A stretch of 20,028 nucleotides of DNA, from assembly GCA_031400715.1 (NCBI GenBank), contig JANNQK010000236.1, positions 1 to 20,028 of the forward strand, read 5' to 3'. How positions within the stretch are numbered: position 1 is the stretch's first letter; the number at the start of each line of letters is the position of its first letter. The stretch comes from VFMC01 sp031400715 (GTDB lineage: Bacteria; Actinomycetota; Acidimicrobiia; Acidimicrobiales; Ilumatobacteraceae). Both the position numbers and the translations under genes were made by a program. Below the pieces are notes generated by a model. The model saw only the letters and a program-made list of their open reading frames with translations. It was not told where the DNA came from and ran no database searches. Shown piece by piece: positions 1 to 7,833 of this stretch.

Positions 1-98
1 CCGGGGTTGGGGTGTCCCCGCGGGGTCCCCCCTCTCCGGGCCCCCCCCCCCGGCCGTGCCCGCCCCCCCCCCCCGGGGGCCCCGCCCCCCCCCCCGCG
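1..98. other. Low-complexity poly-C/G contig end, probable assembly or read artefact
   Basis: C runs of 11 (41-51), 12 (63-74) and 11 (85-95) bases are separated by short G-rich spacers. The sequence has no codon structure and is unlike the rest of the window. The minus-strand methyltransferase reads normally down to about base 98 and then dissolves into glycine/arginine/proline codons, so the change is abrupt within a gene. Read on the minus strand this is poly-G, the usual form of failed signal at the end of two-colour Illumina reads. I infer a damaged contig terminus rather than a real locus. Confidence 0.75.
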
Positions 99-725
99 AC
101 GCAGGATGCGCAGGCTGCCGGTGGCGCTCTCGAGGGTGAACCGTCCGCTCTCGAGGGCCGGTCGGAAGATCTGCTCGTAGGGCGGTCGGCCGCCGTCGGC
201 CGGGTCGGGGAACACATCGTGGATGGCCAACGTGCCGCCCATGACCACGTGATGGGCCCAGCCCTCGTAGTCGAGCCGAGCCGGCTCCTCACCGTGGCCA
301 CCGTCGATGAACACGAACGAGGCGGGGGTGCGCCAGTACGCGGCCACCGTCGGCGACTGCCCCACCAAGGCGACGACATGGTCCTCGAGGCCTGCTTCGT
401 AGAGCGTGAAGCGGAAGATGGGCAGGGTGTCCATGCGCCCGAGGCGAGGATCGACGACCGTGGGATCATGGTGCTCCCAGCCGCTCTGGTTCTCCTCGCT
501 GCCGCGATGATGATCGACGGCGAACAGCACCGTGTGCGCGCATCGCGCGGCCTCGGCCAGCCACACGGTCGATCGTCCGCAGTACGAGCCGATCTCGATG
601 AAGGGGAGTCCCGGCAATCGCCGACCGGCCTCGATCGCAGCCTCGTACAGCGCGTCGCCCTCCTCCGGCGGCATGAACCCCTTGGCCGCGAGCGCATGGG
701 CCCGGGCGACCGGATCGATCGTCAC
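1..725 (-). CDS. Class I SAM-dependent methyltransferase (Methyltransf_24-like), partial at the left edge
   Basis: The gene is read on the minus strand from GTG at 725 and stays open to the window edge; only about 209 residues (to base ~98) are trustworthy. The SAM-binding motif I is visible as FIEIGSYCGRSTVWLAEAA (residues 42-60), followed by AVDHHRGSEENQ (69-80) with the acidic residue at the end of beta-2, then FVFIDGGHGEEP and a GGTLAIHDVF strand typical of Methyltransf_24-type small-molecule O- or N-methyltransferases. The substrate cannot be told. The GTG overlaps the TGA of the upstream nitroreductase by four bases (GTGA, 722-725), so the two are probably translationally coupled; a second in-frame GTG lies at 728. 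The 3' end is lost in the poly-C artefact, so true length and C-terminus are unknown. Confidence 0.8.
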   Translation of the reverse strand, partial: MTIDPVARAHALAAKGFMPPEEGDALYEAAIEAGRRLPGLPFIEIGSYCGRSTVWLAEAARCAHTVLFAVDHHRGSEENQSGWEHHDPTVVDPRLGRMDTLPIFRFTLYEAGLEDHVVALVGQSPTVAAYWRTPASFVFIDGGHGEEPARLDYEGWAHHVVMGGTLAIHDVFPDPADGGRPPYEQIFRPALESGRFTLESATGSLRILRRGGGGGAPGGGGRARPGGGARRGGTPRGHPNP

Positions 726-1381
726 CACTGATCCCAGTGGATGATCGAGTCGGCAGGTGGGCGGGCGGCCGGCTTGAAGTCGGTGCCCTTGGTGTAGGCC
801 AACGGGCTGAGGCAGATCTGTTGCACCTGGTCGAACGGGATGCCCAACACGTCGGCGGCCGCTTGCTCCATCATCAGGTGCACGGTGGTCCAGCACGTAC
901 CGAGGCCACGAGCGCGAGCCGCCAGCATGAAGCTCCACATCGCCGGGATCACGTTGGCAGTCATCGATGCCGCCATCATCGCGGGGGCCCCGTCGAGTCG
1001 GCCTCCGATCGTGCACGGGATGACCAGCACCGGCGCGTCACCCATGTGCTCGCCGAGGAAGTCCGCCGAGTCTGCGCTGCGTTGCTGTTGAGCGTTCGCA
1101 TCGGCCTCGCCCTTGTCGATCGATCGGATGTACACACCGTCCATCGACGAGTAGATGCCGTAGCACTGGCGGTAGATCTCGCCGAGCGCCTTGCGCTTGG
1201 CCTCGTCTCGTACGACGACGAACTGCATCGTCATCGCGTTGGACCCGCTCGGCGACTGCATCGCCATGCTCACGCACTCCCGAACCACGTCGTCGGCGAC
1301 CGGGCGGTCGAAGTCGAGCCGCTTTCGGACCGCACGGGTGGTGGACAGGAGTTCGTCGGGGGTGAGCGGCAGGAGCGGCAT
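722..1381 (-). CDS. Nitroreductase family FMN-dependent oxidoreductase
   Basis: 219 residues from ATG 1381. The fold signature is clear: an N-terminal TTRAVRKRLDFDRPV segment (residues 14-28, the arginines that contact the FMN phosphate), SPSGSNAMTMQFVVV (43-57, the second FMN contact), and a C-terminal GLGTCWTT segment. Length matches the usual ~200-220. Members are homodimeric NAD(P)H:FMN enzymes reducing nitro groups, enones or flavins; the physiological substrate here cannot be inferred. The ATG is preceded by TACTGT seven bases upstream and no Shine-Dalgarno, so a leaderless start is likely; longer in-frame upstream starts would run into the divergent thioesterase gene and are rejected. 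It is followed directly by a methyltransferase with a 4-base overlap. Confidence 0.88.
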   Translation of the reverse strand: MPLLPLTPDELLSTTRAVRKRLDFDRPVADDVVRECVSMAMQSPSGSNAMTMQFVVVRDEAKRKALGEIYRQCYGIYSSMDGVYIRSIDKGEADANAQQQRSADSADFLGEHMGDAPVLVIPCTIGGRLDGAPAMMAASMTANVIPAMWSFMLAARARGLGTCWTTVHLMMEQAAADVLGIPFDQVQQICLSPLAYTKGTDFKPAARPPADSIIHWDQW

Positions 1382-1388
1382 GTGCCGC

Positions 1389-1394
1389 ACAGTA
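1389..1394 (-). promoter_or_regulatory. Putative -10 element (TACTGT) of the nitroreductase gene
   Basis: On the minus strand TACTGT fits the actinobacterial TANNNT -10 consensus and lies seven bases before the ATG at 1381. With no ribosome binding site in between, transcription would begin at or next to the start codon. No good TTGACA-like -35 is seen; its place is taken by the palindrome at 1411-1422. Confidence 0.5.
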
Positions 1395-1410
1395 ACCAAA
1401 CCATCCGAAC

Positions 1411-1422
1411 GAGGTGCACCTC
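1411..1422. promoter_or_regulatory. Perfect 12-bp palindrome GAGGTGCACCTC in the divergent nitroreductase/thioesterase promoter region
   Basis: The two 6-base half-sites are exact and lie in the 68-base gap between divergently transcribed genes. The palindrome sits where the -35 box of the nitroreductase promoter would be (about 17 bases upstream of TACTGT) and 28 bases before the thioesterase GTG. Position and symmetry suggest an operator for a dimeric regulator; no regulator gene is adjacent. Confidence 0.4.
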
Positions 1423-1449
1423 TGCGCTCCGGGATGAGAGACTCCCCTC

Positions 1450-2313
1450 GTGCAAGCAGCGCTCGACGATCTCGTCTCCCTCCTCGACCTCGAAGTGATC
1501 GAGGTGAACCTGTTCCGAGGGCGCTCGCCCGACGAGAACCGCCAGCGCGTCTTCGGCGGACAGGTCGCAGGGCAGGCTCTCGTCGCGGCAACCCGCACCG
1601 TCGAAGGCGACCGATTCGTGCACTCGCTGCACGCGTACTTCCTTCGACCTGGCGACCCGACGACGCCCATCCTGTACGAGGTCGATCGCATCCGCGACGG
1701 GCGGAGCTTCACCACCCGTCGTGTCGTCGCGATCCAACACGGACGGGCGATCTTCAACCTCCAGGCCAGCTTCCACGTGCGTGAGGCGGGTCCCGACCAC
1801 CAGATCCCGATGCCCGATGGCATCCCGGACCCCGGTTCGTTGCCGGACTTCAAGACCCGCATGGCCCCGTACAAGGAGCGCATGGGCGAGTGGTACGACC
1901 GGCCCCGACCGATCGACATCAGGTACATCGATGGCGATCCGTTCAGCCGCGCCGGCAATCCCACCACGGGCCAGCGAGTGTGGATGCGCGCCGCCGGAAA
2001 GCTGCCCGACGACCCCACGCTGCATGCGTGCATCGTCACGTATGCGAGCGACATGACCCTGCTCGACACCACCGTCTTGCCGTTCGGGCTGTCGTGGGAA
2101 TCGCCGGGCATGCAGATGGCGAGCCTCGATCACGCGATGTGGTTCCATCGCGACTTCCGCGCCGACGAGTGGTTGCTCTACGACCAGGCCGCTGTCTCGA
2201 GTGGGAGCGGCCGCGGACTCGCCGGCGGAGCGATCTTCAGACATGACGGCACGCTCGCGGTCACCGTCGTGCAAGAGGGCCTCGCCCGAGTGGGCCGAGA
2301 GGCGCTTGCATGA
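1450..2313 (+). CDS. tesB: Acyl-CoA thioesterase II
   Basis: 287 residues from GTG 1450, the expected length for TesB. It hydrolyses acyl-CoA to free fatty acid and CoA in the cytoplasm. Two hot-dog domains are recognisable: the first contains FGGQVAGQALVAA (35-47) and SLHAYFLRPG (59-68), the second VTYASDMTLLDT (196-207), MASLDHAMWFH (223-233) and VVQEG (273-277). By comparison with the E. coli enzyme, the catalytic Asp204 corresponds to Asp201, Gln278 to Gln275, and Thr228 is conservatively replaced by Ser225. The 3' end overlaps the next gene by four bases (ATGA), so the two are probably cotranscribed, although no metabolic link to a sugar dehydrogenase is obvious. Confidence 0.93.
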   Translation: MQAALDDLVSLLDLEVIEVNLFRGRSPDENRQRVFGGQVAGQALVAATRTVEGDRFVHSLHAYFLRPGDPTTPILYEVDRIRDGRSFTTRRVVAIQHGRAIFNLQASFHVREAGPDHQIPMPDGIPDPGSLPDFKTRMAPYKERMGEWYDRPRPIDIRYIDGDPFSRAGNPTTGQRVWMRAAGKLPDDPTLHACIVTYASDMTLLDTTVLPFGLSWESPGMQMASLDHAMWFHRDFRADEWLLYDQAAVSSGSGRGLAGGAIFRHDGTLAVTVVQEGLARVGREALA

Positions 2314-3635
2314 CCTCTCGACGCCGTTGGTTCGCCACTGCGCCGCTGCTCGTCTCGGTCGTCCTCAGCGCCTGCGGCGACGACGACGCTCCGGCCGTGT
2401 TCCCGAGCGCGACATTCGCCACCCAGCCCGACCAAGCGTCCCCGCTCGACCCGACGAGCACCAGCTCGTCCGCCGCGACGACGCCTGCCGCGACGACCGA
2501 CACCGACACGACCGACGCGGCGCCGCCGAGCACTCCTCTGGCGTCCACCGTGCCTGTCGAGCCCGTCCAGCCTTCGGTGCCGCTCGGTGATCCAGCCATC
2601 GGGCTCGTCCCGATCGGTTCCTTCGAACAGCCGGTCGACCTCGCGTGGCGACGCGAGGACACCACGGCCTACATCGTCGAGCGTGTCGGCCGGATCACCC
2701 CGCTGCGGAACGGCAGCGCCGGCACCCCGGTGCTCGACATCACCGACCTCACCGAAGGCGAGGGTGAGCGTGGCCTGCTCGGACTCACCTTCAACGGAGA
2801 CGGGTCTCGTGCGTATGTGAACCACACCGACAACTCCGGCGACACCGTGATCGCCGAGTACTCGGTCTCTGCCGATGGCACCTTCGACCCCGCGAGTCGG
2901 CGAGTGCTGCTCCAGGTCGATCAGCCCTACGCGAACCACAACGGCGGCAACGTCACCATCGGTCCGGACGGGATGCTCTACATCGGAATGGGCGACGGTG
3001 GCGACGGGGGTGATCCCCAGCGATTCTCGCTGAACGTGTCGAGCCTGTTGGGCAAGATCCTCCGCATCGATCCCGCTCCCTCCGGCAACTCGCCCTACAC
3101 CGTGCCTGCCGACAACCCCTTCATCGGCGTTCCGGGTGCCCGCCCCGAGATCTGGTCGGTCGGGGTACGCAACCCCTGGCGCTTCAGCTTCGACTCCCTG
3201 ACAGGTGATCTGTGGATCGCCGACGTCGGCCAGAACGCGCTCGAGGAGATCACCGTCGCGTGGGCGGCGGACGGCGGCGGCCGAGGACTCAACTTCGGAT
3301 GGAGTGCGTTCGAGGGCACGGAGCGGTTCAACGACGATCAGTCGCCCGATGGCGCCACGCCGCCGATCCACCAGTACGAACACGGTGATCAAGGCTGCTC
3401 GATCAGCGGCGGCGCGGTCTACCGCGGCGTCGAGATCGCTGCGCTCGTCGGTTGGTACGTGTGGGGCGACTACTGCAGCGGCCAGATCCAGGGTCTGCGC
3501 GTGCAGGACCGGGCCGTGGTCCAGGTGCTGCCACTGGCCATCCAGGGACAGAACACGGCCATCCGCGTCGGCCCCGACGGTGAACTGTGGGCCATCTCCA
3601 TCGGTGGCGAGGTCGCCCGCATCGTCCCGGGTTGA
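2310..3635 (+). CDS. PQQ-dependent sugar dehydrogenase-like (GSDH family) lipoprotein
   Basis: 441 residues. The N-terminus is a lipoprotein signal: basic residues 3-6, a hydrophobic stretch, then lipobox LSAC with Cys22. A Ser/Thr/Pro/Asp-rich linker (about 23-95) follows and would hold the domain away from the membrane. Residues 97-440 form a six-bladed propeller of the glucose/sorbosone dehydrogenase family: GLLGLTF (155-161), YANHNGGNVTIGPDG with His210 at the position of the catalytic His of soluble glucose dehydrogenase, VRNPWRFSFD (286-295), DVGQN (305-309) and a C-terminal WVWGDYCSGQI-type segment. Such proteins oxidise sugars using PQQ, but many relatives are uncharacterised, and no PQQ synthesis genes are in view. 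The start overlaps the tesB stop (ATGA). The convergent GNAT gene ends only ten bases beyond. Confidence 0.88.
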   Translation: MTSRRRWFATAPLLVSVVLSACGDDDAPAVFPSATFATQPDQASPLDPTSTSSSAATTPAATTDTDTTDAAPPSTPLASTVPVEPVQPSVPLGDPAIGLVPIGSFEQPVDLAWRREDTTAYIVERVGRITPLRNGSAGTPVLDITDLTEGEGERGLLGLTFNGDGSRAYVNHTDNSGDTVIAEYSVSADGTFDPASRRVLLQVDQPYANHNGGNVTIGPDGMLYIGMGDGGDGGDPQRFSLNVSSLLGKILRIDPAPSGNSPYTVPADNPFIGVPGARPEIWSVGVRNPWRFSFDSLTGDLWIADVGQNALEEITVAWAADGGGRGLNFGWSAFEGTERFNDDQSPDGATPPIHQYEHGDQGCSISGGAVYRGVEIAALVGWYVWGDYCSGQIQGLRVQDRAVVQVLPLAIQGQNTAIRVGPDGELWAISIGGEVARIVPG

Positions 3636-3645
3636 TCGGCGACCG

Positions 3646-4197
3646 TCAGGCGAGCGGGCGCCGCATCGCGATCCGAGGTTGCACATCCAGCCCGATGTCG
3701 CGTTCGTGGTGTCGAAGCGAGCGCAGGTCGGGCCCGCACTCGTGCATCGGCAACTCCGAGAACCCCAGACTGCGGTAGTACGGCCCGTTGAACGGCACGT
3801 CGCGGAACGTCGTCAGCGTGATCGCATCGAAGCCGAGCTCGATCGCTGACCGGCACACCATCTCGATCAGCGCCGTGCCGATGCCGCGTCGTTCGTAGGC
3901 ACTGCGCACGCTCACCTGGTCGAGATGGGCGTCGTCGTCCATCATCGACATGACTGCGTAGGCCACCACCAGATCTCCTGCAGCCGGATCGGTGACGACC
4001 CACCCGCTGTTGCTGTCGATGTGCCCGGCGAGCACTTCGGGAGCCGGGGGCTCGTCGTCGGCGATCTCCGCAAGACCCGTCTCGGCGGGAAGGTCACGGA
4101 ACCGTCGTCCGGCATCGACCTCGACATCACGCATCGCGTCGATGTCCTCGGCACGGGCGAGCCGGAGGTGGAGAGAGGAATCCATCGCCCGGGTCAT
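3646..4197 (-). CDS. GNAT family N-acetyltransferase
   Basis: 183 residues from ATG 4197, which overlaps the stop of the upstream RNB gene (ATGA, 4194-4197); an internal Met5 is an alternative. Motif A for acetyl-CoA binding is seen as LDQVSVRSAYERRGIGTALI (residues 92-111), with the R-R-G-x-G-T pyrophosphate loop at 103-108, and FNGPYYRSLGF matches motif B. Length is normal for a single GNAT domain. GNATs transfer an acetyl group to small-molecule or protein amines; the acceptor cannot be told here. It is the last gene of a three-gene minus-strand unit with RNB nuclease and enoyl-CoA hydratase-like protein. Confidence 0.88.
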   Translation of the reverse strand: MTRAMDSSLHLRLARAEDIDAMRDVEVDAGRRFRDLPAETGLAEIADDEPPAPEVLAGHIDSNSGWVVTDPAAGDLVVAYAVMSMMDDDAHLDQVSVRSAYERRGIGTALIEMVCRSAIELGFDAITLTTFRDVPFNGPYYRSLGFSELPMHECGPDLRSLRHHERDIGLDVQPRIAMRRPLA

Positions 4198-5600
4198 GCC
4201 ACTCGCTCGAAGGTCACCGTGCGGGACTCGGGCGACGTCGACAGCAACTTCACCACGATCCGATCACCGGGGTTCATCCCCGAGGCATCGACACGCGCCA
4301 CGATCGCCACGTCGCACAGTTGGATTCGGGCGCCGCGCTCGTCGATGTCGGTCACCAACGCATCGAACGTGCGGCCTTCGTTGCCCTGCATCACCACGGC
4401 CTCGACGAGGTCGATCACCAGACGGTCGAGGCGATTGCCGGTCGCGTCGGCGCGCGCCATCACCTCGGGCAGCTCGGCGAACGCCGCCTGCACATCGTCG
4501 GGCACGGCGCGACCGTTGGCGACGGCCAACGCAGCAAGCACCACAGAGCGATCGGCGAGCCGTCGCAGCGGTGCCGTGGCGTGGGCGTACGTCGCGGCCA
4601 TGGCCGCATGCCACGGCACGACGCCGTGCTCGTACGGCACGTACCTCGCGCCACCTCCAGCTCGCCGGATGGCCAGGATCATCGCCGCGTGTCGCGGTTC
4701 GTCGCCGCGCAACGTGGCCTCGAACGCGACAAGTGACGTACCGGCCGGCCAGGCCAGGCCCATCGCTCGAGCGGTGTGCCGAAGGCGCTTCACCTGCCGC
4801 TCATCCGGTTCGTCCATCACGCGGAAGAGCCCGGTGCCTGCATCGTGCAACGCGCGCGCGACGGCGAGGTTCGTCGCCAACGACAGCGCCGCGTTGTGGT
4901 CCTCCGACGCAAGCCTCGGGCGATACGTGATCCGATAGCCGTCGCCGTCGTGCTCCACCGCCTGTTCGGGCGCCTCGAGCCGGGCCGCACCACGCCGCGA
5001 ATCGGCCTCGGCCATGCGACGGGCGAACTCCGGCAGGTCGGCGGGCAGATCGGTCGGCGCCACCCGGTCGTAGGCGAGTTTGGCGCGACTGCGGATCATC
5101 GCGCGCTGCACGCCGTCGAGCCGGGCCTCGCCTTCGGTGTCAAGACGCACGGTGAACACAACGGCAGGTCGCGGACCGTCGGGCAGCAGGCTGGCCGCAC
5201 CTTCGGACAACGTCTTCGGATACAGCGGCGCCTTGCCCGCCGGCACGTACATCGTCGTGCCCCGCCGCCAGGCCTCCCGGTCCAACACATCGCCGGTACG
5301 GACGAACCAGCCCACGTCGGCGATGGCGTAGTGCAACACGAGGTCGTCCCCGCTGCGCTCGAGGTGCAGCGCTTGATCGAGATCGGTGGCATCGGCCGGA
5401 TCCAGCGTCACGAACGGCACATCGGTCCGGTCGACGTGCTCGCCGCCGACGGGACGGGCGATCGCCTCGAGTGCAGCGTCCTGCACCTCGCCGGGGAACT
5501 CGCCGGGGATCTCGAGCTCGCGGCGGATGCGGTCGAGACCTGCGTCGACCTCGAGGGCCCGTGCGAGATCGGTTGGGAGTCTGGTGCGAACGATCGACAT
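4194..5600 (-). CDS. RNB-domain exoribonuclease (RNase II/R family, short actinobacterial type)
   Basis: 468 residues from ATG 5600, whose A is the last base of the upstream TGA. The RNB domain begins near residue 57 with TLDPADATDLDQAL (65-78) and YAIADVGWFV (91-100), and closes with YAHATAPLRRLADRSV (338-353), the family's basic active-site motif. A small beta-rich S1-like module fills the C-terminus (~405-468). The N-terminal cold-shock domains of classical RNase II/R are missing, consistent with its short length. The enzyme should degrade single-stranded RNA 3'-5' with metal ions bound by Asp67, Asp73 and Asp75; the fourth aspartate of E. coli RNase II (Asp210) is Gln76 here. It lies between an enoyl-CoA hydratase-like gene and a GNAT gene. 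Confidence 0.9.
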   Translation of the reverse strand: MSIVRTRLPTDLARALEVDAGLDRIRRELEIPGEFPGEVQDAALEAIARPVGGEHVDRTDVPFVTLDPADATDLDQALHLERSGDDLVLHYAIADVGWFVRTGDVLDREAWRRGTTMYVPAGKAPLYPKTLSEGAASLLPDGPRPAVVFTVRLDTEGEARLDGVQRAMIRSRAKLAYDRVAPTDLPADLPEFARRMAEADSRRGAARLEAPEQAVEHDGDGYRITYRPRLASEDHNAALSLATNLAVARALHDAGTGLFRVMDEPDERQVKRLRHTARAMGLAWPAGTSLVAFEATLRGDEPRHAAMILAIRRAGGGARYVPYEHGVVPWHAAMAATYAHATAPLRRLADRSVVLAALAVANGRAVPDDVQAAFAELPEVMARADATGNRLDRLVIDLVEAVVMQGNEGRTFDALVTDIDERGARIQLCDVAIVARVDASGMNPGDRIVVKLLSTSPESRTVTFERVA

Positions 5601-6427
5601 CAGCGACCGACGAACCGAGGCGCGCGCTTGTCGAGGAACGCCCGAACGCCCTCTCGGTGGTCTTCGGTCTGGAACAGCTCGCCGAGCGTGGCGCTCACCC
5701 ATCGGCCGAGCTCCACCCAGTCGGGATCGACGGCGGAGCGAAGGCCTGCCTTCAACCGCTGGACGGCGAGCGGTGGGTTCGCCGCGATCCGGGCCGCGAG
5801 ACCATGCGCGGTCGACAACAGATCGTCGTGCGCCACCACTCGGCTCACCAGCCGCATCGCGTGTGCGTCGGCCGCGTCGATCACGTCGCCGGTGAAGAGC
5901 AGCTCCGCAGCGCGCTCGCGGCCGACGAGCTGTGCCAGGCGGCCGAGGCCCGCAACGTCGCTCACGAGCCCGCGGAGGACGAAGAGTTCGCCGAACCTGG
6001 CCCGATCGCTGGCGATCCTGATGTCGGCCATCAACGACAGTTCCATCCCCCATCCGACGGCGGCACCGTTGACGGCCGCGATCACCGGGAGGTCGGTGTG
6101 CAGCAGCGCATCGGCGGCAGGGGTGAGCCGGGGGGTGCGAGCGCCCGCCCCGGAGTCGGCGAGCGGTGCCTTGCCCGCCGCTCCGCCTCCCATCACCTGG
6201 CGGACGTCATCGCCGCTGCAGAAGGCAGGGTCGGCGCCGGTGACGATCAGGCACCGTGCGCCTGCGGCGGGTGCGTCGCGAACGAACCGTTCGAGATCGG
6301 CATACATCCCCCACGTCAGTGCGTTGCGCGCCTCGGGGCGATCGAGGGTGATGACACCAACATGGTCGTCGCCGAGTTCGAACCGCACGTGCGGACCATC
6401 GGATGGTTCTTGTCGATCCGCGCTCAC
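5600..6427 (-). CDS. Enoyl-CoA hydratase/isomerase (crotonase) family protein
   Basis: 275 residues from GTG 6427. Crotonase features: ITLDRPEARNAL (26-37), CSGDDVRQ (70-77, first oxyanion/CoA region), NGAAVGWGMELSLMADIRIAS (starting at 120, second oxyanion hole), then ARFGELFVLRGLVSDVAG (143-160). The two catalytic glutamates of classical hydratase (Glu144, Glu164) are not evident; Asp157 falls where PaaG-type isomerases carry their catalytic Asp, so an isomerase or other crotonase activity is as likely as hydration. I chose GTG 6427 over GTG 6451 because TAGGGT lies eight bases upstream of it, consistent with a leaderless start, and the extra residues add nothing conserved. It begins a coupled unit with the RNB nuclease (TGATG junction). 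Confidence 0.87.
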   Translation of the reverse strand: MSADRQEPSDGPHVRFELGDDHVGVITLDRPEARNALTWGMYADLERFVRDAPAAGARCLIVTGADPAFCSGDDVRQVMGGGAAGKAPLADSGAGARTPRLTPAADALLHTDLPVIAAVNGAAVGWGMELSLMADIRIASDRARFGELFVLRGLVSDVAGLGRLAQLVGRERAAELLFTGDVIDAADAHAMRLVSRVVAHDDLLSTAHGLAARIAANPPLAVQRLKAGLRSAVDPDWVELGRWVSATLGELFQTEDHREGVRAFLDKRAPRFVGR

Positions 6428-6435
6428 GGCCGCCG

Positions 6436-6441
6436 ACCCTA
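6436..6441 (-). promoter_or_regulatory. Putative -10 element (TAGGGT) of the enoyl-CoA hydratase unit
   Basis: TAGGGT on the minus strand lies eight bases before GTG 6427, with no Shine-Dalgarno between them. It would drive a leaderless transcript of the three-gene unit and supports the choice of 6427 as start. No convincing -35 box is seen. Confidence 0.4.
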
Positions 6442-6495
6442 GTCCGAGCACCCACCGACATGATGGTGAAGGGCGCCGGCCGCACCGACGATCGA

Positions 6496-7500
6496 CTACC
6501 GGCGGGCGCCCATGAACATGCCCTTCAGGGCGTCGTAGTGCTCGATGCAGTGGCCTGCACCCAGCACCACGGCCTCCAACGGCACGTTCGACATCTTCAC
6601 CGGCACCTGGGTCTCACGCTCGATCCGTCGAGCCAGACCGCGCAGCAGACCGCCGCCACCCACGAGGTACATGCCGCGGACCAGGAAGTCCTGGGCGAGC
6701 TCGGGAGGCGCCTTGGCCAGACAGCGCACCACGGACGACACGATGCTGCTCACCACGTCGTCGATGGCGAAGCGGATCTCCTCGGGGGTGAGCACCACCG
6801 TCTTCGGCAGACCGGTCATCAGATCCCGACCGCGCACCTCGGCTTGATTCTCGTCCTCCATCGGATCGGCGGAGCCGATCGCGACCTTCACTTCTTCGGC
6901 GGTTCGCTCGCCGACGGCGATGCCGTGCTCGCGGCGGACGTAGCTCTGGATCGCGGCATCGATGTCGAAGCTGCCGACGCGGACCGCCTCGAGCGCCACG
7001 ATGCCACCCAGGCTGATCACCGCGGTCTCACTCGTGCCACCACCGATGTCGATCACCATGTTGCCCACCGGCTCGTCGATCGGCAGGTCGGCACCGATCG
7101 CCGCGGCCATGGGCTGTTCGATGAGCTGGGCGTCGGCGGCGCCGGCACGACGGGCTGCGTCGGTGACGGCTCGGCGCTCGACCTCGGTGATGGCGGAGGG
7201 CACGCAGATCACGACCTTCGGGCGCGTGAACCGGCTGACTCCCACGCGTTGGAGCAACAGGCGGATCATTCGCTCGGTGATCTCGAAGTCGGTGATCGCT
7301 CCACCGCGCAACGGCCGCACCGCCACGATGTAGCCGGGCGTGCGACCGATCATCTGCCACGCCTCGCGGCCGGTGGCGAGCACTTCGCCGGTCTGGCGAT
7401 TGAGCGCGATCACGCTCGGCTCGTTGAGGACGATGCCCTTGCCCTTCATGTACACGAGCGTGTTCGCCGTACCGAGATCGATCGCGAGGTCGCGCGCCAT
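6496..7500 (-). CDS. mreB: Rod shape-determining protein MreB-type bacterial actin
   Basis: 334 residues from ATG 7500, near the usual ~340. Actin-fold nucleotide motifs are present: phosphate 1 loop DLAIDLGTANTLVYMKGKG (4-22), phosphate 2 loop MVIDIGGGTSETAVISLGG in the middle, and the adenosine loop YLVGGGGLLRGL near the C-terminus. PSVIALN, GRTPG and VGSFDID are typical of MreB/Mbl. MreB polymerises under the membrane and organises cell-wall elongation with MreC, MreD and RodA. None of these partners is adjacent; instead it follows a small membrane protein (3-base gap) and moaE. An orphan MreB paralogue is possible. It is distinguished from DnaK by its length and the absence of a substrate-binding domain. 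Confidence 0.93.
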   Translation of the reverse strand: MARDLAIDLGTANTLVYMKGKGIVLNEPSVIALNRQTGEVLATGREAWQMIGRTPGYIVAVRPLRGGAITDFEITERMIRLLLQRVGVSRFTRPKVVICVPSAITEVERRAVTDAARRAGAADAQLIEQPMAAAIGADLPIDEPVGNMVIDIGGGTSETAVISLGGIVALEAVRVGSFDIDAAIQSYVRREHGIAVGERTAEEVKVAIGSADPMEDENQAEVRGRDLMTGLPKTVVLTPEEIRFAIDDVVSSIVSSVVRCLAKAPPELAQDFLVRGMYLVGGGGLLRGLARRIERETQVPVKMSNVPLEAVVLGAGHCIEHYDALKGMFMGARR

Positions 7501-7503
7501 AGG

Positions 7504-7833
7504 TCAACCGTTCCCGTCCGCAGCCCCACCGGCTGCTGCTGCATCCGGACCGCGCCGGCCGTCATCATCTGCGGTGCCCGGCCGTCCGACGTCTCCTGAG
7601 AGGCTTCGTGAGACGTCGATGCGCCCCGACGCGCCCGGCCGCTCCGGCGGCCCGGCCTGCTCGTGGCGGCGTGCTCGGTCCATCACCTCTCGGCGCGACT
7701 CGGGGGACAACGCGTCGATGTGTCGACGGAAGTTGTGCATCCCGTCGTCCTGGTGCGGTCGGCGGCGAATGATCAAGATGCCCACCGCGACGACGAGCGC
7801 GACGACGAGGATGACGACAGCAACGGGTTCCAA
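7504..7833 (-). CDS. Small single-pass membrane protein of unknown function
   Basis: 109 residues from TTG 7833, directly after the moaE stop with no gap (TGATTG). Residues 2-22 form one hydrophobic helix (PVAVVILVVALVVAVGILII), followed by RRR, which by the positive-inside rule puts the rest in the cytoplasm. A short charged helix-like segment follows (MHNFRRHIDALSPESRREVMDRARR, about residues 32-56), and then a disordered Gly/Ala/Asp/Pro-rich tail. I recognise no family. The gene ends three bases before the mreB ATG, so it should be cotranslated with MreB; a membrane tether or partner for MreB is a reasonable but untested idea. Confidence 0.75.
   Translation of the reverse strand: MEPVAVVILVVALVVAVGILIIRRRPHQDDGMHNFRRHIDALSPESRREVMDRARRHEQAGPPERPGASGRIDVSRSLSGDVGRPGTADDDGRRGPDAAAAGGAADGNG

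Noticed and set aside
12..731. Long plus-strand open frame of 239 codons at the left edge
   Set aside because: It begins in the poly-C artefact and its product is low-complexity then unrecognisable. The minus strand of the same stretch encodes clear methyltransferase motifs.
3925..6515. Several long plus-strand open frames opposite the GNAT, RNB and crotonase genes
   Set aside because: High GC makes antisense frames long. Their products are Arg/Ala/His-rich without domains, while the minus-strand genes have full motifs.
6496..7500. DnaK/Hsp70 or FtsA as identity of the actin-fold gene
   Set aside because: At 334 residues it has no Hsp70 substrate domain, and the sequence around DLGTANTL, PSVIALN and VGSFDID is MreB-like and lacks the FtsA 1C domain.
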